The translations under genes and the position numbers were made by a program. DNA of 45,441 nt from Eubacteriaceae bacterium (GTDB lineage Bacteria > Bacillota > Clostridia > Lachnospirales > Lachnospiraceae). Position 1 is the stretch's first letter, and each line of letters opens with the position of its first letter. Positions 25,454 to 34,954 of this stretch are shown piece after piece. The stretch covers positions 1 to 45,441 of the forward strand of contig CAJTCR010000044.1 in NCBI GenBank assembly GCA_910574915.1. Direction: 5' to 3'. The notes under the pieces are model-generated. The model was not told the origin of the DNA and searched no databases. It saw nothing but the letters and a program-made list of their open reading frames with translations.

Positions 25454-27235
25454 ATGAATGGGACAAAAACGTACAACCGCAAAAAAATCGTGACCGTGTT
25501 TTTTTGCATTTCCTTTGCCATGCTGTTTCTGGCGGGCAGGCTGGTGTATCTGATGGTATTCCAGTCCGAGTTTTACAGTGCGAAGGCACAAGACCTTCAT
25601 GAGCGGGAGCGGGACATTAAGGCGGCGCGAGGGAAGATCCTGGATATCAACGGCAACGTGCTTGCGTCAAACCGCAGCGTATGTACGATCTCGGTGATTC
25701 ACAGCCAGGTAAAGGACGAGGAAAAGGTAATAAAAGTACTTGCAAAAGAGCTTGGCATGGAAGAACAGACCGTGCGAAAACGCGTGGAAAAGGTCAGCTC
25801 CATCGAGCGGATCAAATCAAACGTATCCAAGGAAATCGGAGATAAAATCCGCGACTATAAGTTAGCGGGCGTAAAAGTGGATGAGGATTATAAACGGTAT
25901 TATCTGTATGACGACTTAGCTTCCAAGGTGCTTGGATTTACAGGAGGTGATAACCAGGGTATTATCGGGCTCGAAGTGATATACGACGATAAGATGATGG
26001 GCAAAAACGGCAAGATTTTAACGTTAACCGACGCGAAAGGCGTGGAGCTTGCAGATGCCGGAGAAAGCCGCAGCAACCCGGTCGACGGCAACAACCTGCG
26101 TATCAGCCTGGACGTCAATATCCAGATGTACGCGCAGCAGGCGGCGGAAAAAGCGATGCAGGCAAAAGAGGCAGACAGTGTCAGCGTCCTTATTATGAAG
26201 CCCTCTAATGGGGAGATTATGGCGATGGTCAACCTGCCGGAATTTAACCTGAATGACCCGTATGAGCTGCCGGAAGGTACGTCTTATGCAAATGCACAGG
26301 AAAAGCAGAACCTGTTAAACCAGATGTGGCGCAACGGCTGTATCAACGATACGTATGAGCCAGGCTCCACATTTAAGGTCGTTACCGCTTCGGCAGCATT
26401 AGAGGCAGGCGTGGTGTCGCTTAGCGACAATTTCTTTTGCCCGGGCTATAAGATTGTGGAAGACCGCCGTATCCGCTGTGCGAGGACGAGCGGGCATGGG
26501 GCGCAGAGCTTTGTACAGGGGCTTGAAAACTCCTGCAACCCGGTCTTTATCGAGCTTGGCATGAGGCTTGGCACCGACCAGTACTACAAGTATTTTAAAC
26601 AGTTCGGGCTGCTTAAAAAAACAGGTATTGACCTGCCGGGGGAAGCAAAGACGATTATGCATCAAAAAGAAAAGATCGGGCAGGTAGAGCTTGCCACGAT
26701 TTCGTTTGGCCAGTCGTTCCAGGTAACGCCAGTCCAGCTTGCCACAACGATCTCTTCGCTGATTAACGGCGGTAAACGCGTGACCCCGCATTTCGGCGTC
26801 CAGGTGGAAGACCAGGAAGGAAACGCCGTAGAAGTGTTTGATTATGAGCCGCAGGAACAGATTTTAAGTGAAGAGACGTCAAAGACGATGCGCGCGCTGT
26901 TGGAAAAAGTCGTATCCGAAGGAGGCGGCAGCAAAGCGTATATCGAAGGCTATGAGATCGGCGGCAAGACAGCGACTTCCCAGACGCTTCCAAGAAGCGC
27001 GCACCGCTATATTTCTTCTTTTATGTGCTTTGCTCCTGCACAGGACCCGCAGATTCTGTGCCTGGTGATTATTAATAACCCGACAGGCGTTTATTACGGC
27101 GGTACGATCGCTGCCCCGGTAGCAAAAGAGCTGCTGCTTAATATTCTGCCGTATCTTGGAATTGAAAAAGACCCTGCGGTAGCGGCAAAAGAAAAAGCAG
27201 AAAAACAAGCGCAGAGCCAGGAGCAGCAAAATTAA
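25454..27235 (+). CDS. second class B penicillin-binding protein, KTA variant
   Basis: The 593-residue protein has an N-terminal membrane segment (about 13-35), a dimerisation domain and a transpeptidase domain with S305-T-F-K308 and S360-C-N362. The third motif reads K505-T-A507 in GGKTATSQT instead of KTG. No PASTA domain is present. It is a tandem relative of the upstream protein (same NGC/NFCI.DT.EPGS context), likely from duplication. Its ribosome binding site lies inside a hairpin, which could set its level relative to the first gene. A SpoVD-like sporulation role is possible. Confidence 0.92.
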   Translation: MNGTKTYNRKKIVTVFFCISFAMLFLAGRLVYLMVFQSEFYSAKAQDLHERERDIKAARGKILDINGNVLASNRSVCTISVIHSQVKDEEKVIKVLAKELGMEEQTVRKRVEKVSSIERIKSNVSKEIGDKIRDYKLAGVKVDEDYKRYYLYDDLASKVLGFTGGDNQGIIGLEVIYDDKMMGKNGKILTLTDAKGVELADAGESRSNPVDGNNLRISLDVNIQMYAQQAAEKAMQAKEADSVSVLIMKPSNGEIMAMVNLPEFNLNDPYELPEGTSYANAQEKQNLLNQMWRNGCINDTYEPGSTFKVVTASAALEAGVVSLSDNFFCPGYKIVEDRRIRCARTSGHGAQSFVQGLENSCNPVFIELGMRLGTDQYYKYFKQFGLLKKTGIDLPGEAKTIMHQKEKIGQVELATISFGQSFQVTPVQLATTISSLINGGKRVTPHFGVQVEDQEGNAVEVFDYEPQEQILSEETSKTMRALLEKVVSEGGGSKAYIEGYEIGGKTATSQTLPRSAHRYISSFMCFAPAQDPQILCLVIINNPTGVYYGGTIAAPVAKELLLNILPYLGIEKDPAVAAKEKAEKQAQSQEQQN

Positions 27236-27329
27236 AACTAAAAGCAAAACCGTGCGGCATATCCCCGCTGCTGCACGGCAAATGCTCCTAACGCAAGGGT
27301 ACGGAAAAAAAGAAATCTGTCCAAGGCTC

Positions 27330-27358
27330 TTGCAACATGCCCCAAAATCCGCTATACT
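27330..27358 (+). promoter_or_regulatory. internal promoter before mraY
   Basis: TTGCAA (27330-27335) and TATACT (27353-27358), 17 bp apart, in the 170-bp gap between the second PBP gene and mraY. Confidence 0.6.
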
Positions 27359-27404
27359 ATGATTTTGAGACAACAGCATGACAAATGAAAGAGGGATAAA
27401 GGAA

Positions 27405-28373
27405 ATGACAGAGCAGTTAATTGATTTTCGCTATATTTTTGCGGTAATACTTTCATTTTCGGTTACAGCGATCCTGGGGCCGTTTATGATACCCGTTTTA
27501 CGAAGGCTCAAGGTAGGAAATACGGAGCGTGAAGAATTAAAATCCCATCAGAAAAAGACGGGGACGCCGACGATGGGGGGACTTATGATTTTGCTTTCGA
27601 TTATTATTACATCGTTGTTTTTCATCTCTTCTTATCCAAAGATTGTGCCGATCCTGTTTGTTACGGTAGGATTTGGGGTAATTGGATTTTTTGATGATTA
27701 TTTAAAGGTTGTGTTAAAGCGTTCGGACGGCTTGTTTGCATGGCAGAAGATGATACTGGAGATCGTTGTGACAGCGGTATTTGCCATTTATCTGCAACGG
27801 TTTTCGGATGTGCCTTTGACGATGCTGATCCCGTTTTCCGGGGGCAAATATGCGGATTTTGGATGGATGGCACTGCCGATTTTATTTTTAGCCGTGATCG
27901 GGACGGTAAACGGCGCGAATTTTACGGACGGGCTGGACGGGCTTGCTTCTAGTGTAACGGTGCTGATCGCGACATTTTTCTCCGTCGTGGCGGTCGGGAC
28001 GAACAGCGGCATTGAGCCGGTGACCTGTGCCGTGGTAGGCGCGCTGCTTGGATTTTTGCTGTTTAACGTCTATCCGGCGAGCGTGTTTATGGGGGATACC
28101 GGATCGCTGGCGCTTGGCGGCTTTGTGGCTTCTGTGGCATATATGATGCAGATGCCGATGTTTATTTTGATTGTGGGGCTGATTTACTGGATAGAGATCT
28201 TATCGGTCATGATACAGGTCGGTTATTTTAAAATGACCCACGGCAAGCGGTTTTTCCGCATGGCGCCGATCCATCACCACTTTGAGCTTGGCGGCTGGTC
28301 GGAGACACGGGTAGTTGCGGTATTTTCAATCGTGACTACAATTTTATGCCTGGTCGCTTATATGGGCATGTAG
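27405..28373 (+). CDS. mraY: phospho-MurNAc-pentapeptide transferase MraY
   Basis: MraY moves phospho-MurNAc-pentapeptide to undecaprenyl phosphate, making lipid I at the membrane. The 322-residue protein has about ten membrane segments and the family motifs GTPTMGGL, FFDDYLKV, NFTDGLDGLA and APIHHHFELGGW. ATG 27405 (MTEQLIDF) was chosen because GAGGGATAAAGGA precedes it; ATG 27378 has no ribosome binding site. murD follows after 21 bp. Confidence 0.97.
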   Translation: MTEQLIDFRYIFAVILSFSVTAILGPFMIPVLRRLKVGNTEREELKSHQKKTGTPTMGGLMILLSIIITSLFFISSYPKIVPILFVTVGFGVIGFFDDYLKVVLKRSDGLFAWQKMILEIVVTAVFAIYLQRFSDVPLTMLIPFSGGKYADFGWMALPILFLAVIGTVNGANFTDGLDGLASSVTVLIATFFSVVAVGTNSGIEPVTCAVVGALLGFLLFNVYPASVFMGDTGSLALGGFVASVAYMMQMPMFILIVGLIYWIEILSVMIQVGYFKMTHGKRFFRMAPIHHHFELGGWSETRVVAVFSIVTTILCLVAYMGM

Positions 28374-28394
28374 ACAGGAAGGAATGATAGCAGT

Positions 28395-29801
28395 ATGAAC
28401 CTGAAAGGAAAAAAGGTACTCGTCATCGGCACGGGGGTAAGCGGGATTGCCGCTGCCACGCTTTTGATAGAAACGGGTGCCGATACGATATTATATGACA
28501 GCAGTGAAAAATTGTGCGAAGCAGATATACGGGCAAAATCACAGGCGTTTGAAAACGTCCCAGTGCTGCTTGGAGCGGCGGGCACGCAGCAGATTTTAAG
28601 CCAGTGCAGTGCCGCTACAGATAAACAGGATGCGCCGCCGTATAGCATTGCGGTGCTAAGCCCCGGGGTGCCGGTGGATCTTCCGCTTGTAGAAGCGCTG
28701 CGGGAAAGCGGCGTTAGTATCTGGGGAGAGATCGAGCTTGCTTACCGTTGTGCAAAGGGCAGGCTGGCGGCGATTACCGGGACAAACGGCAAGACGACGA
28801 CGACAGCGCTGGTCGGTGAGATTTTAAAAAGCTATTTTGCGGACGTTAAAGTAGTCGGCAATATCGGGATTCCCTATACGTCGCTTGCCACGCAGATGAC
28901 GGACGAAACCGTAACGGCTGCGGAGATCAGCAGCTTTCAGCTCGAAACGGCAGACACGTTTTGCCCGGATGTATCGGCAATTTTAAATATTACGCCTGAC
29001 CATTTAAACAGGCATCACACAATAGAATGTTATATTAAGATAAAAGAATCGATTGTAAAAAACCAAACGCCGGGGCAGACTTGTGTGCTGAACTATGAAG
29101 ACGAAGCGCTGCGCACGTTTGGAAACACAATCGAAACAAAGCTAAACGTTATTTATTTTAGCAGCAGGCAAACGCTGGAGCGCGGGCTTTATCTGGAAAA
29201 CGGCACGATTTATTACGCTGACGCAGACGGGGTACATGCCGTGATCGATACCGGCGAATTAAACCTGCTTGGAACGCATAATTATGAAAATGTAATGGCT
29301 GCTTGCGCTGTTACACATGCGCTTGGCGTTCCATTTGAAAAAATCAGGGAAGTATTGAAAATTTTTCGCGCCGTTGCGCATAGAATAGAATATGTGGGAG
29401 AAATAAACGGCGTTCGTTATTATAACGATTCCAAAGCGACGAATCCAGATGCTGCGATCAAGGGCATCCGCGCGATGGAGCGTCCGACCTGGCTGATTGG
29501 CGGGGGCTATGACAAACAGTCAGAATATGGGGAATGGATCGATGCCTTTGACGGCAAAGTGGTAAAACTCGTGTTAATTGGTGCTACAAAAGAAAAAATT
29601 GCAAAGGAAGCGGCGGAAAAAGGATTTACAGAGGTTGTCATGTGCGATTCTTTGGAAGACGCCGTCACATACTGCCACAGCCACGCGCGCGAAAAGGACG
29701 CAGTGCTTTTGTCTCCTGCGTGTGCAAGCTGGGATATGTTTCCAAATTATGAAAAGAGAGGGGACATTTTTAAAGAAATTGTACGAAGCTACCAGCAGTA
29801 A
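28395..29801 (+). CDS. murD: UDP-MurNAc-L-alanine:D-glutamate ligase
   Basis: MurD adds D-glutamate to UDP-MurNAc-L-Ala. The 468-residue protein has an N-terminal UDP-binding domain (VLVIGTGVSGIAAA), the ATP loop ITGTNGKTTTTALVG (about 127-141), the central AEISSFQLET and ILNITPDHLNRH, and the C-terminal AVAHRIEYVGEINGVRYYND and SPACASWDMF. AGGAAGGAATG precedes the ATG. MurE and MurF, which act next, are not in this cluster. Confidence 0.97.
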   Translation: MNLKGKKVLVIGTGVSGIAAATLLIETGADTILYDSSEKLCEADIRAKSQAFENVPVLLGAAGTQQILSQCSAATDKQDAPPYSIAVLSPGVPVDLPLVEALRESGVSIWGEIELAYRCAKGRLAAITGTNGKTTTTALVGEILKSYFADVKVVGNIGIPYTSLATQMTDETVTAAEISSFQLETADTFCPDVSAILNITPDHLNRHHTIECYIKIKESIVKNQTPGQTCVLNYEDEALRTFGNTIETKLNVIYFSSRQTLERGLYLENGTIYYADADGVHAVIDTGELNLLGTHNYENVMAACAVTHALGVPFEKIREVLKIFRAVAHRIEYVGEINGVRYYNDSKATNPDAAIKGIRAMERPTWLIGGGYDKQSEYGEWIDAFDGKVVKLVLIGATKEKIAKEAAEKGFTEVVMCDSLEDAVTYCHSHAREKDAVLLSPACASWDMFPNYEKRGDIFKEIVRSYQQ

Positions 29802-29888
29802 AGCGGCGAAATAAAATGGACGGATGGTGGTACGAAGGATTCCGGCATTCGCCGGACGGAGGGAAAAGAAAAATCAGGAGTTGTAAGA

Positions 29889-31025
29889 GTGGGCAGACGA
29901 AACAGGACGAAACAAAAGAAAATCAAATATTGTGATTACAGTCTGTTTTTTCTGGTAATTTTTTTACTGGGTTTTGGCCTTGTGATGCTGTACAGCGTCA
30001 GTGCCTATAATGCAAATGATAAATACGGCGACGCGCTGCATTATTTAAGGCGCCAGGGACTTGCTGTGGCGCTTGGGCTGATGGCGATGATGCTGATTTC
30101 CAAGATTGATTACCATATATGGTTTCATTTTGGGAACCTTGCCTATCTGGTGGCATTCGGGCTTTGCGCGGTCGTTTTGATCCCAGGGATCGGAAACGAA
30201 GCAAAAGGCTCTTCCCGCTGGCTTCCGCTTGGACCGCTGAGCTTTCAGCCTTCGGAGCTTGCAAAGTTAGCGATGATCTTGTTTTTATCCGGGCTTGTAT
30301 GCCGGATTCCAAAGCAGATCGGCAAGTTTTCAAACCTGATTAAAGTGATGATTATGATTGTGCCGATCTTTGTGATCGTAGCGTATGAAAACTTAAGTAC
30401 AGGTATAATTATATTGGGAATTGCCGTAGTCATTACGTTTGTGGCAAGTCCGAAGTTCGGACAGTTTATCGCGATGGTGGTCGTGGGCGTTGTCGGCGGA
30501 GGCGTGTTGTTTATTATGGCGGCAGGCTATCGGATGAAGCGTATCAAAGCATGGCTGCATCCAGAGAATTATACGGACAATACGGCATTTCAGACGATCC
30601 AGGGGCTTTATGCGATCGGCTCTGGCGGGCTGTTTGGGAAAGGGCTTGGACAGAGTATGCAAAAGCTTGGGTTTGTGCCGGAAGCACAAAACGATATGAT
30701 TTTTTCGATTATTTGCGAAGAGCTTGGACTGTTTGGCGCTGTCTGTGTGATCCTTTTGTTTTTGCTTACAATCTGGCGTTTGATGGTCATTGCCAACAAT
30801 GCGGCTGATTTGTATGGCGCGCTGATCGTGTCCGGGATTATGGCGCATATTGCAATCCAGGTGATATTGAATATCGCCGTTGTTACAAATACGATTCCAA
30901 ATACCGGTATTACGCTGCCGTTTATCAGCTACGGCGGGACGTCGACCAGCTTTTTGCTTGCGGAAATGGGGCTGGCACTGAGCGTATCTAGGGGAATCCG
31001 TCTGGAAGGTAGTGGCCATGATTAG
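29889..31025 (+). CDS. ftsW: SEDS-family glycosyltransferase FtsW/SpoVE
   Basis: The 378-residue membrane protein polymerises glycan strands with its partner penicillin-binding protein. It has a basic N terminus and about ten membrane segments, with SEDS motifs GSSRWLPLGPLSFQPSELAK and the C-terminal NTGITLPFISYGGTS. The start is GTG 29889 with AGGAG eight bases before. Its end overlaps ftsQ by eight bases. It could equally be called SpoVE; position beside ftsQ-ftsZ favours a division role. Confidence 0.94.
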   Translation: MGRRNRTKQKKIKYCDYSLFFLVIFLLGFGLVMLYSVSAYNANDKYGDALHYLRRQGLAVALGLMAMMLISKIDYHIWFHFGNLAYLVAFGLCAVVLIPGIGNEAKGSSRWLPLGPLSFQPSELAKLAMILFLSGLVCRIPKQIGKFSNLIKVMIMIVPIFVIVAYENLSTGIIILGIAVVITFVASPKFGQFIAMVVVGVVGGGVLFIMAAGYRMKRIKAWLHPENYTDNTAFQTIQGLYAIGSGGLFGKGLGQSMQKLGFVPEAQNDMIFSIICEELGLFGAVCVILLFLLTIWRLMVIANNAADLYGALIVSGIMAHIAIQVILNIAVVTNTIPNTGITLPFISYGGTSTSFLLAEMGLALSVSRGIRLEGSGHD

Positions 31026-31758
31026 AAAAAATCGAAAGAAGCGGGCGAGAAAAAAGAGGATTTTGCTTGGAGTGCTTGTATTTTTATTTCTTGCCGCGCT
31101 ATTGTGCCTTGTCGGGATTACAGGGTTTCAACTGAAAAATGTAAAGGTAAGCGGAAATGAGCTGTATACAGACCAGCAGATCAAAGACAGCGTGCTGAGT
31201 GATGAATATTCCTGGAATACGCTGTATGTGGTGCTTAAGTACCGGCTGTTTCAGACAGAAGAGATTCCGTTTATCGACGAGATGGAGATCAAGATGCTTT
31301 CGCCGAACGCGATTCAGGTCAAAGTCTATGAAAAGGCGATCGTTGGCTATATCGAGGCAAATAACCAAAACGTCTATTTTGACAAAGACGGGTTTGTGGT
31401 CGAGATTTCCAAAAGGCAGATTGCGCATGTGCCAAAGGTTGACGGGATTGAGTGCCGCAAGGTAGTCGTTTATGAAAAGCTTAACTTAAATGATGAACAG
31501 GCGCTTTCCCTGCTATTGATCTTTTCGCAGCAGCTTGCCAAATATGAGCTGGTGCCAAAGACGATTGCTTTTTATGAAGACCGCACGCTTTCGGCAGATT
31601 TCGGCAGTATACAGGCAGAAATCGGAGATGACGAATATTTGGTGGAAAAAGTGATGCGCTTAGACGCGATTATGCCGAAGCTAAGCGGGAAAAAAGGGAC
31701 GCTGCACCTGGAAAACTGGACACCGCTGACAACGGATATTATTTTTGAACCAGATTAG
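31018..31758 (+). CDS. ftsQ: cell division protein FtsQ/DivIB
   Basis: The 246-residue protein has a short, very basic cytoplasmic start (IRKNRKKRARKKR), one membrane segment (about 15-36), a POTRA domain (about 38-105, FQLKNVKVSGNELYTDQQI) and a C-terminal extracellular domain. This is the FtsQ/DivIB layout of a divisome scaffold. ATG 31018 is preferred to GTG 31012, as GGAAGG (31004-31009) lies eight bases before it. It overlaps the ftsW end, so translation is probably coupled. Confidence 0.9.
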   Translation: MIRKNRKKRARKKRILLGVLVFLFLAALLCLVGITGFQLKNVKVSGNELYTDQQIKDSVLSDEYSWNTLYVVLKYRLFQTEEIPFIDEMEIKMLSPNAIQVKVYEKAIVGYIEANNQNVYFDKDGFVVEISKRQIAHVPKVDGIECRKVVVYEKLNLNDEQALSLLLIFSQQLAKYELVPKTIAFYEDRTLSADFGSIQAEIGDDEYLVEKVMRLDAIMPKLSGKKGTLHLENWTPLTTDIIFEPD

Positions 31759-31803
31759 GAGGGGGTTATTTCGGTAAAATTTGATATTTTTTCAAAAAAC
31801 TGG

Positions 31804-31832
31804 TTGATTTCATGTGAAAAAAATAATATTAT
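31804..31832 (+). promoter_or_regulatory. promoter of ftsZ
   Basis: TTGATT (31804-31809) and TATTAT (31827-31832), 17 bp apart, in the 148-bp gap before ftsZ. Confidence 0.6.
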
Positions 31833-31906
31833 AGAATTCAGAAGTTAAATTTTGTGTCCTGGGTAAGCAGACACGGGATAATGTATAAATTAAGGAGGTA
31901 TTACCT

Positions 31907-33133
31907 TTGCTTGAGATTACAACAACAGAAGCAGATTCCAGTGCAAAGATCATTGTTATCGGGGTCGGTGGAGCAGGTAACAATGCAGTAAATAGAATGA
32001 TTGATGAAAATATCGGCGGTGTGGAGTTCGTCGGGGTAAATACAGATAAACAGGCGTTGATGCTGTGCAAGGCGCCTACGCTGATTCAGATCGGAGAAAA
32101 GCTTACGAAAGGGCTTGGAGCGGGAGCAGACCCGGAAGTGGGCATGAAGGCGGCAGAAGAGAGCGCAGAAGAGCTGTCTTCGGTTGTGGAAGGAGCGGAC
32201 ATGATCTTTGTTACGTGCGGCATGGGCGGCGGCACGGGGACGGGCGCGGCTCCGGTTGTAGCAAAGATTGCCAAGGACAAGGGGATTTTGACCGTAGGCG
32301 TAGTTACAAAACCGTTTACATTTGAGGCAAAGGCACGCATGGTCAATGCGATTTCCGGGATCGAGCGTTTAAAAGAAGGCGTGGATACGCTGATTGTGAT
32401 TCCAAACGACAAGCTTTTGGAAATAGTAGACCGCAGGACGACGATGCCGGATGCGTTAAAAAAGGCGGACGAGGTGTTGCAGCAGGGTGTACAGGGTATT
32501 ACAGACCTAATTAACCTGCCGGCTTTAATTAACTTGGATTTTGCGGATGTACAGACGGTAATGAAGGATAAGGGGCTGGCGCATATCGGCATCGGTATGG
32601 CAAAGGGCGACGAAAAAGCGATCGAGGCGGTCAAGCTTGCCGTTTCTTCTCCATTGCTGGATACGGATATTTGCGGAGCCACGCATGTGATTATCAATAT
32701 TTCGGGCGCGATTTCGCTGCTGGACGCAAACGATGCGGTCGGCTATGTACGGGATCTGGTAGGTGAAAATGCCAATATTATTTTCGGTGCGAAATACGAT
32801 GAGTCCCGATCCGATGAGGCGACAATTACGGTCATTGCGACAGGCATTGAAGATGTGGAAAGCAAGCCGAAGCCATCGCTGATGCCAGGGATGCCGGGGA
32901 TGAAATACGCGAACACGAATACAGCCAGCCGTCCGGTACCTACACCGTTTCCGGGGCGTACCGCGACAGTACAGAGCCAAACGTCGGCAGGCGGATTTGG
33001 CGGCATGAACACCGCAGGGGCGGAGATGTCCCAGCAGAATATTTACGGGATCAATAAACCGAAAAAACCGGAAAGCACCGTTCCAGTCAAGGATATTAAG
33101 ATTCCGGGATTTTTGCAGAATCCGAAAAAGTAA
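31907..33133 (+). CDS. ftsZ: cell division GTPase FtsZ
   Basis: FtsZ polymerises into the ring that directs division. The 408-residue protein has [14 protein letters not shown] near the start, the tubulin signature [10 protein letters not shown] (about 107-116), and the [15 protein letters not shown] segment (here [10 protein letters not shown]). A proline/glycine-rich linker (about 325-385) leads to the C-terminal peptide [15 protein letters not shown], which binds partners such as SepF or FtsA. The start codon is TTG 31907 with AAGGAGG (31892-31898) at good distance. A terminator-like hairpin follows. Confidence 0.98.
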   Translation: MLEITTTEADSSAKIIVIGVGGAGNNAVNRMIDENIGGVEFVGVNTDKQALMLCKAPTLIQIGEKLTKGLGAGADPEVGMKAAEESAEELSSVVEGADMIFVTCGMGGGTGTGAAPVVAKIAKDKGILTVGVVTKPFTFEAKARMVNAISGIERLKEGVDTLIVIPNDKLLEIVDRRTTMPDALKKADEVLQQGVQGITDLINLPALINLDFADVQTVMKDKGLAHIGIGMAKGDEKAIEAVKLAVSSPLLDTDICGATHVIINISGAISLLDANDAVGYVRDLVGENANIIFGAKYDESRSDEATITVIATGIEDVESKPKPSLMPGMPGMKYANTNTASRPVPTPFPGRTATVQSQTSAGGFGGMNTAGAEMSQQNIYGINKPKKPESTVPVKDIKIPGFLQNPKK

Positions 33134-33212
33134 AGGCATACATAGTAGTTGGACATGCATCTGTGTTAAAAGAGAAAATGAAAAATGTTAGGTATGTATT
33201 ACAAAAGTTGAG

Positions 33213-33259
33213 ACTGCTTGGAGAAAGGGAAGCATATTCCCGGATCTGGGCAGTTTTTA
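33213..33259 (+). terminator. terminator-like hairpin after ftsZ
   Basis: ACTGC (33213-33217) pairs with GCAGT (33250-33254), with an inner GGGAA/TTCCC-type stem, followed by TTTTT. The stem is interrupted. The rest of 33134-33303 shows no gene. Confidence 0.5.
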
Positions 33260-33303
33260 TATTGCCGGAATTTGGATTTTAGACAGGCATTAAGTATGAA
33301 AGT

Positions 33304-33336
33304 TTGACATTTTTTTAAACAATTTTGGAATAGAAT
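33304..33336 (+). promoter_or_regulatory. spoIIG-type promoter with long spacing and 0A-like box
   Basis: TTGACA (33304-33309) and TAGAAT (33331-33336) are 21 bp apart. The spoIIG promoter of Bacillus subtilis is known for such an over-long spacing, which Spo0A~P overcomes. TTTGACA (33303-33309) reads TGTCAAA on the minus strand, a Spo0A-box variant covering the -35. Confidence 0.65.
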
Positions 33337-33355
33337 AGGAATATACAGGACGGAG

Positions 33356-34159
33356 GTGGGTGCAATCTATGAAGTATACATAGACGTGCTGGCGGTAAAT
33401 AACTTTTTGGTAGATTTGGCGGCGCTTCTTGCCGTAAATCTGTATCGAAGGAGAAACGTACGGGCACTGCGTATTTTAGCAGGGGCGCTGGCAGGCACGC
33501 TTTTAAATTGCCTGGTGTTTTTTGCCTTAGGGCATCCGGCGGCTTATTTGCTTACGGTACATTTTCTGGTCAATCCCGGAATTGTTTATTTCTGTTTTCG
33601 GGAAAAATCAAAACAAGATTTTTTTTCTGACTTATGCATTGGCTATTTCATGTTTATCCTGATCGGTGGGACAGTGGAATGGCTGTATGCGAAAGGGAGC
33701 GGGCTGCTTACGTATGAGTCGGCGCTGCTTGCGGCGCTTTTTGTACTTTGCGCCGCCTGCTTGTGGTTTGGCAGGCGGATGCGCCGTTTTCGGTATTTTA
33801 ATGCGAAGATCAGGCAAAATGGAACGGGCATCACACTGCGGGCGCTGGCAGACAGCGGCAATCTGCTGACAGACCCTTATACGGGAAAACATGCCAGCAT
33901 GATCGACCGGCGTGCTTATGAAGCGGCGTTTCAGGCGCCGCAGGCAGTCCGGCTGATTCCCTATGAATCGCTCGGCTGCAGGCACGGGCTGCTTGAGGCA
34001 GTTACAATCGAAGAATTAAGCTTTGTCTATGACGATCAAAAAAAGACCGTGAAAGGGGCTGTGCTTTGCCTTGTCGACCATGCGCTGTTTGAGAAAAAGC
34101 CTTATCAGATGATTATCAATCCGCAGGAAACCGATGCGGAAGGAGCCGCGAAGCGATAG
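33356..34159 (+). CDS. spoIIGA: sporulation sigma-E processing peptidase SpoIIGA
   Basis: SpoIIGA is a membrane aspartic protease that removes the pro-sequence of sigma-E in the mother cell when triggered from the forespore. The 267-residue protein has five hydrophobic segments in the first 140 residues and the catalytic D166 in ALADSGNLLTDP. GTG 33356 follows CAGGA by five bases. The stronger GGAGG (33352-33356) would point to codon ATC 33365, which gives the family-like start YEVYIDV, so the start is uncertain. sigE follows after 46 bp. Confidence 0.93.
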   Translation: MGAIYEVYIDVLAVNNFLVDLAALLAVNLYRRRNVRALRILAGALAGTLLNCLVFFALGHPAAYLLTVHFLVNPGIVYFCFREKSKQDFFSDLCIGYFMFILIGGTVEWLYAKGSGLLTYESALLAALFVLCAACLWFGRRMRRFRYFNAKIRQNGTGITLRALADSGNLLTDPYTGKHASMIDRRAYEAAFQAPQAVRLIPYESLGCRHGLLEAVTIEELSFVYDDQKKTVKGAVLCLVDHALFEKKPYQMIINPQETDAEGAAKR

Positions 34160-34205
34160 GGAAACATCATAAAAATATGGCAAAACTAAAATCCAGGAGG
34201 CAGAT

Positions 34206-34946
34206 ATGAAAGGGACAGAAACGCTAATACAAAGGATGATCGGTACATTTCACTATATGCTGCATATGCATGAGCCGGAACAGGAAGTATGGTATATCGG
34301 AGGGGCGGATGTGCTGCCCTCGCCGCTGGAGCCGGAGCAGGAAAACGCCTGTATTGCAAAGCTGTCCGGGGAAGGCAGGGAGACAGAGGAGGCAAAAAGC
34401 CTTTTGATCGAGCATAACCTGCGCCTTGTTGTGTACATAGCCAAAAAATTTGACAATACCGGAGTCGGCGTAGAAGATTTGATTTCCATTGGGACGATTG
34501 GATTGATCAAAGCGATCAATACGTTTAATCCGTCCAAAAATATCAAGCTTGCAACGTATGCTTCGCGCTGCATTGAAAATGAGATTTTAATGCATCTGCG
34601 CAGGACGAGTAAGACAAAGCTTGAGGTGTCGATTGATGAACCGCTCAATGTGGACTGGGACGGCAACGAGCTGCTTTTGTCCGATATTCTCGGTACAGAC
34701 GACGATATTATTTCCAAAGATATGGAGTCCGAGGTAGAAAAAAAGCTGTTGCGCAACGCGGTAGACCGTCTCTCCGGCAGGGAAAAGATGATTGTTGAGC
34801 TGCGCTTTGGCTATAATACGCCGGAAGGAAACGAGATGACACAAAAGGAAGTGGCAGATTTAATGGGCATCTCGCAGTCTTACATTTCACGGCTGGAAAA
34901 AAAGATTATGAAACGGTTGCGCAAAGAAATTGTGCGCTTTGAGTAA
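34206..34946 (+). CDS. sigE: RNA polymerase sporulation sigma factor sigma-E
   Basis: Sigma-E is the first mother-cell sigma factor of sporulation. The 246-residue protein has a hydrophobic/amphipathic pro-region (about 1-30), region 2 with [20 protein letters not shown] and [18 protein letters not shown], and region 4 with [26 protein letters not shown] (34195-34200) precedes the ATG. Maturation by SpoIIGA upstream is expected. A terminator follows, so sigG is not in the same transcript. Confidence 0.97.
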   Translation: MKGTETLIQRMIGTFHYMLHMHEPEQEVWYIGGADVLPSPLEPEQENACIAKLSGEGRETEEAKSLLIEHNLRLVVYIAKKFDNTGVGVEDLISIGTIGLIKAINTFNPSKNIKLATYASRCIENEILMHLRRTSKTKLEVSIDEPLNVDWDGNELLLSDILGTDDDIISKDMESEVEKKLLRNAVDRLSGREKMIVELRFGYNTPEGNEMTQKEVADLMGISQSYISRLEKKIMKRLRKEIVRFE

Positions 34947-34954
34947 CAGATTTT

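Noticed and set aside
27251..27290. Terminator after the second PBP (CCGTGC/GCACGG hairpin)
   Set aside because: The stem is short with a long loop and no T-run follows.
30393..31019. 208-codon minus-strand frame opposite ftsW
   Set aside because: Antisense by-product; composition is not protein-like and no start signal is seen.
32086..32697. 203-codon minus-strand frame inside ftsZ
   Set aside because: Shadow of a highly conserved gene with serine/threonine-rich nonsense composition.
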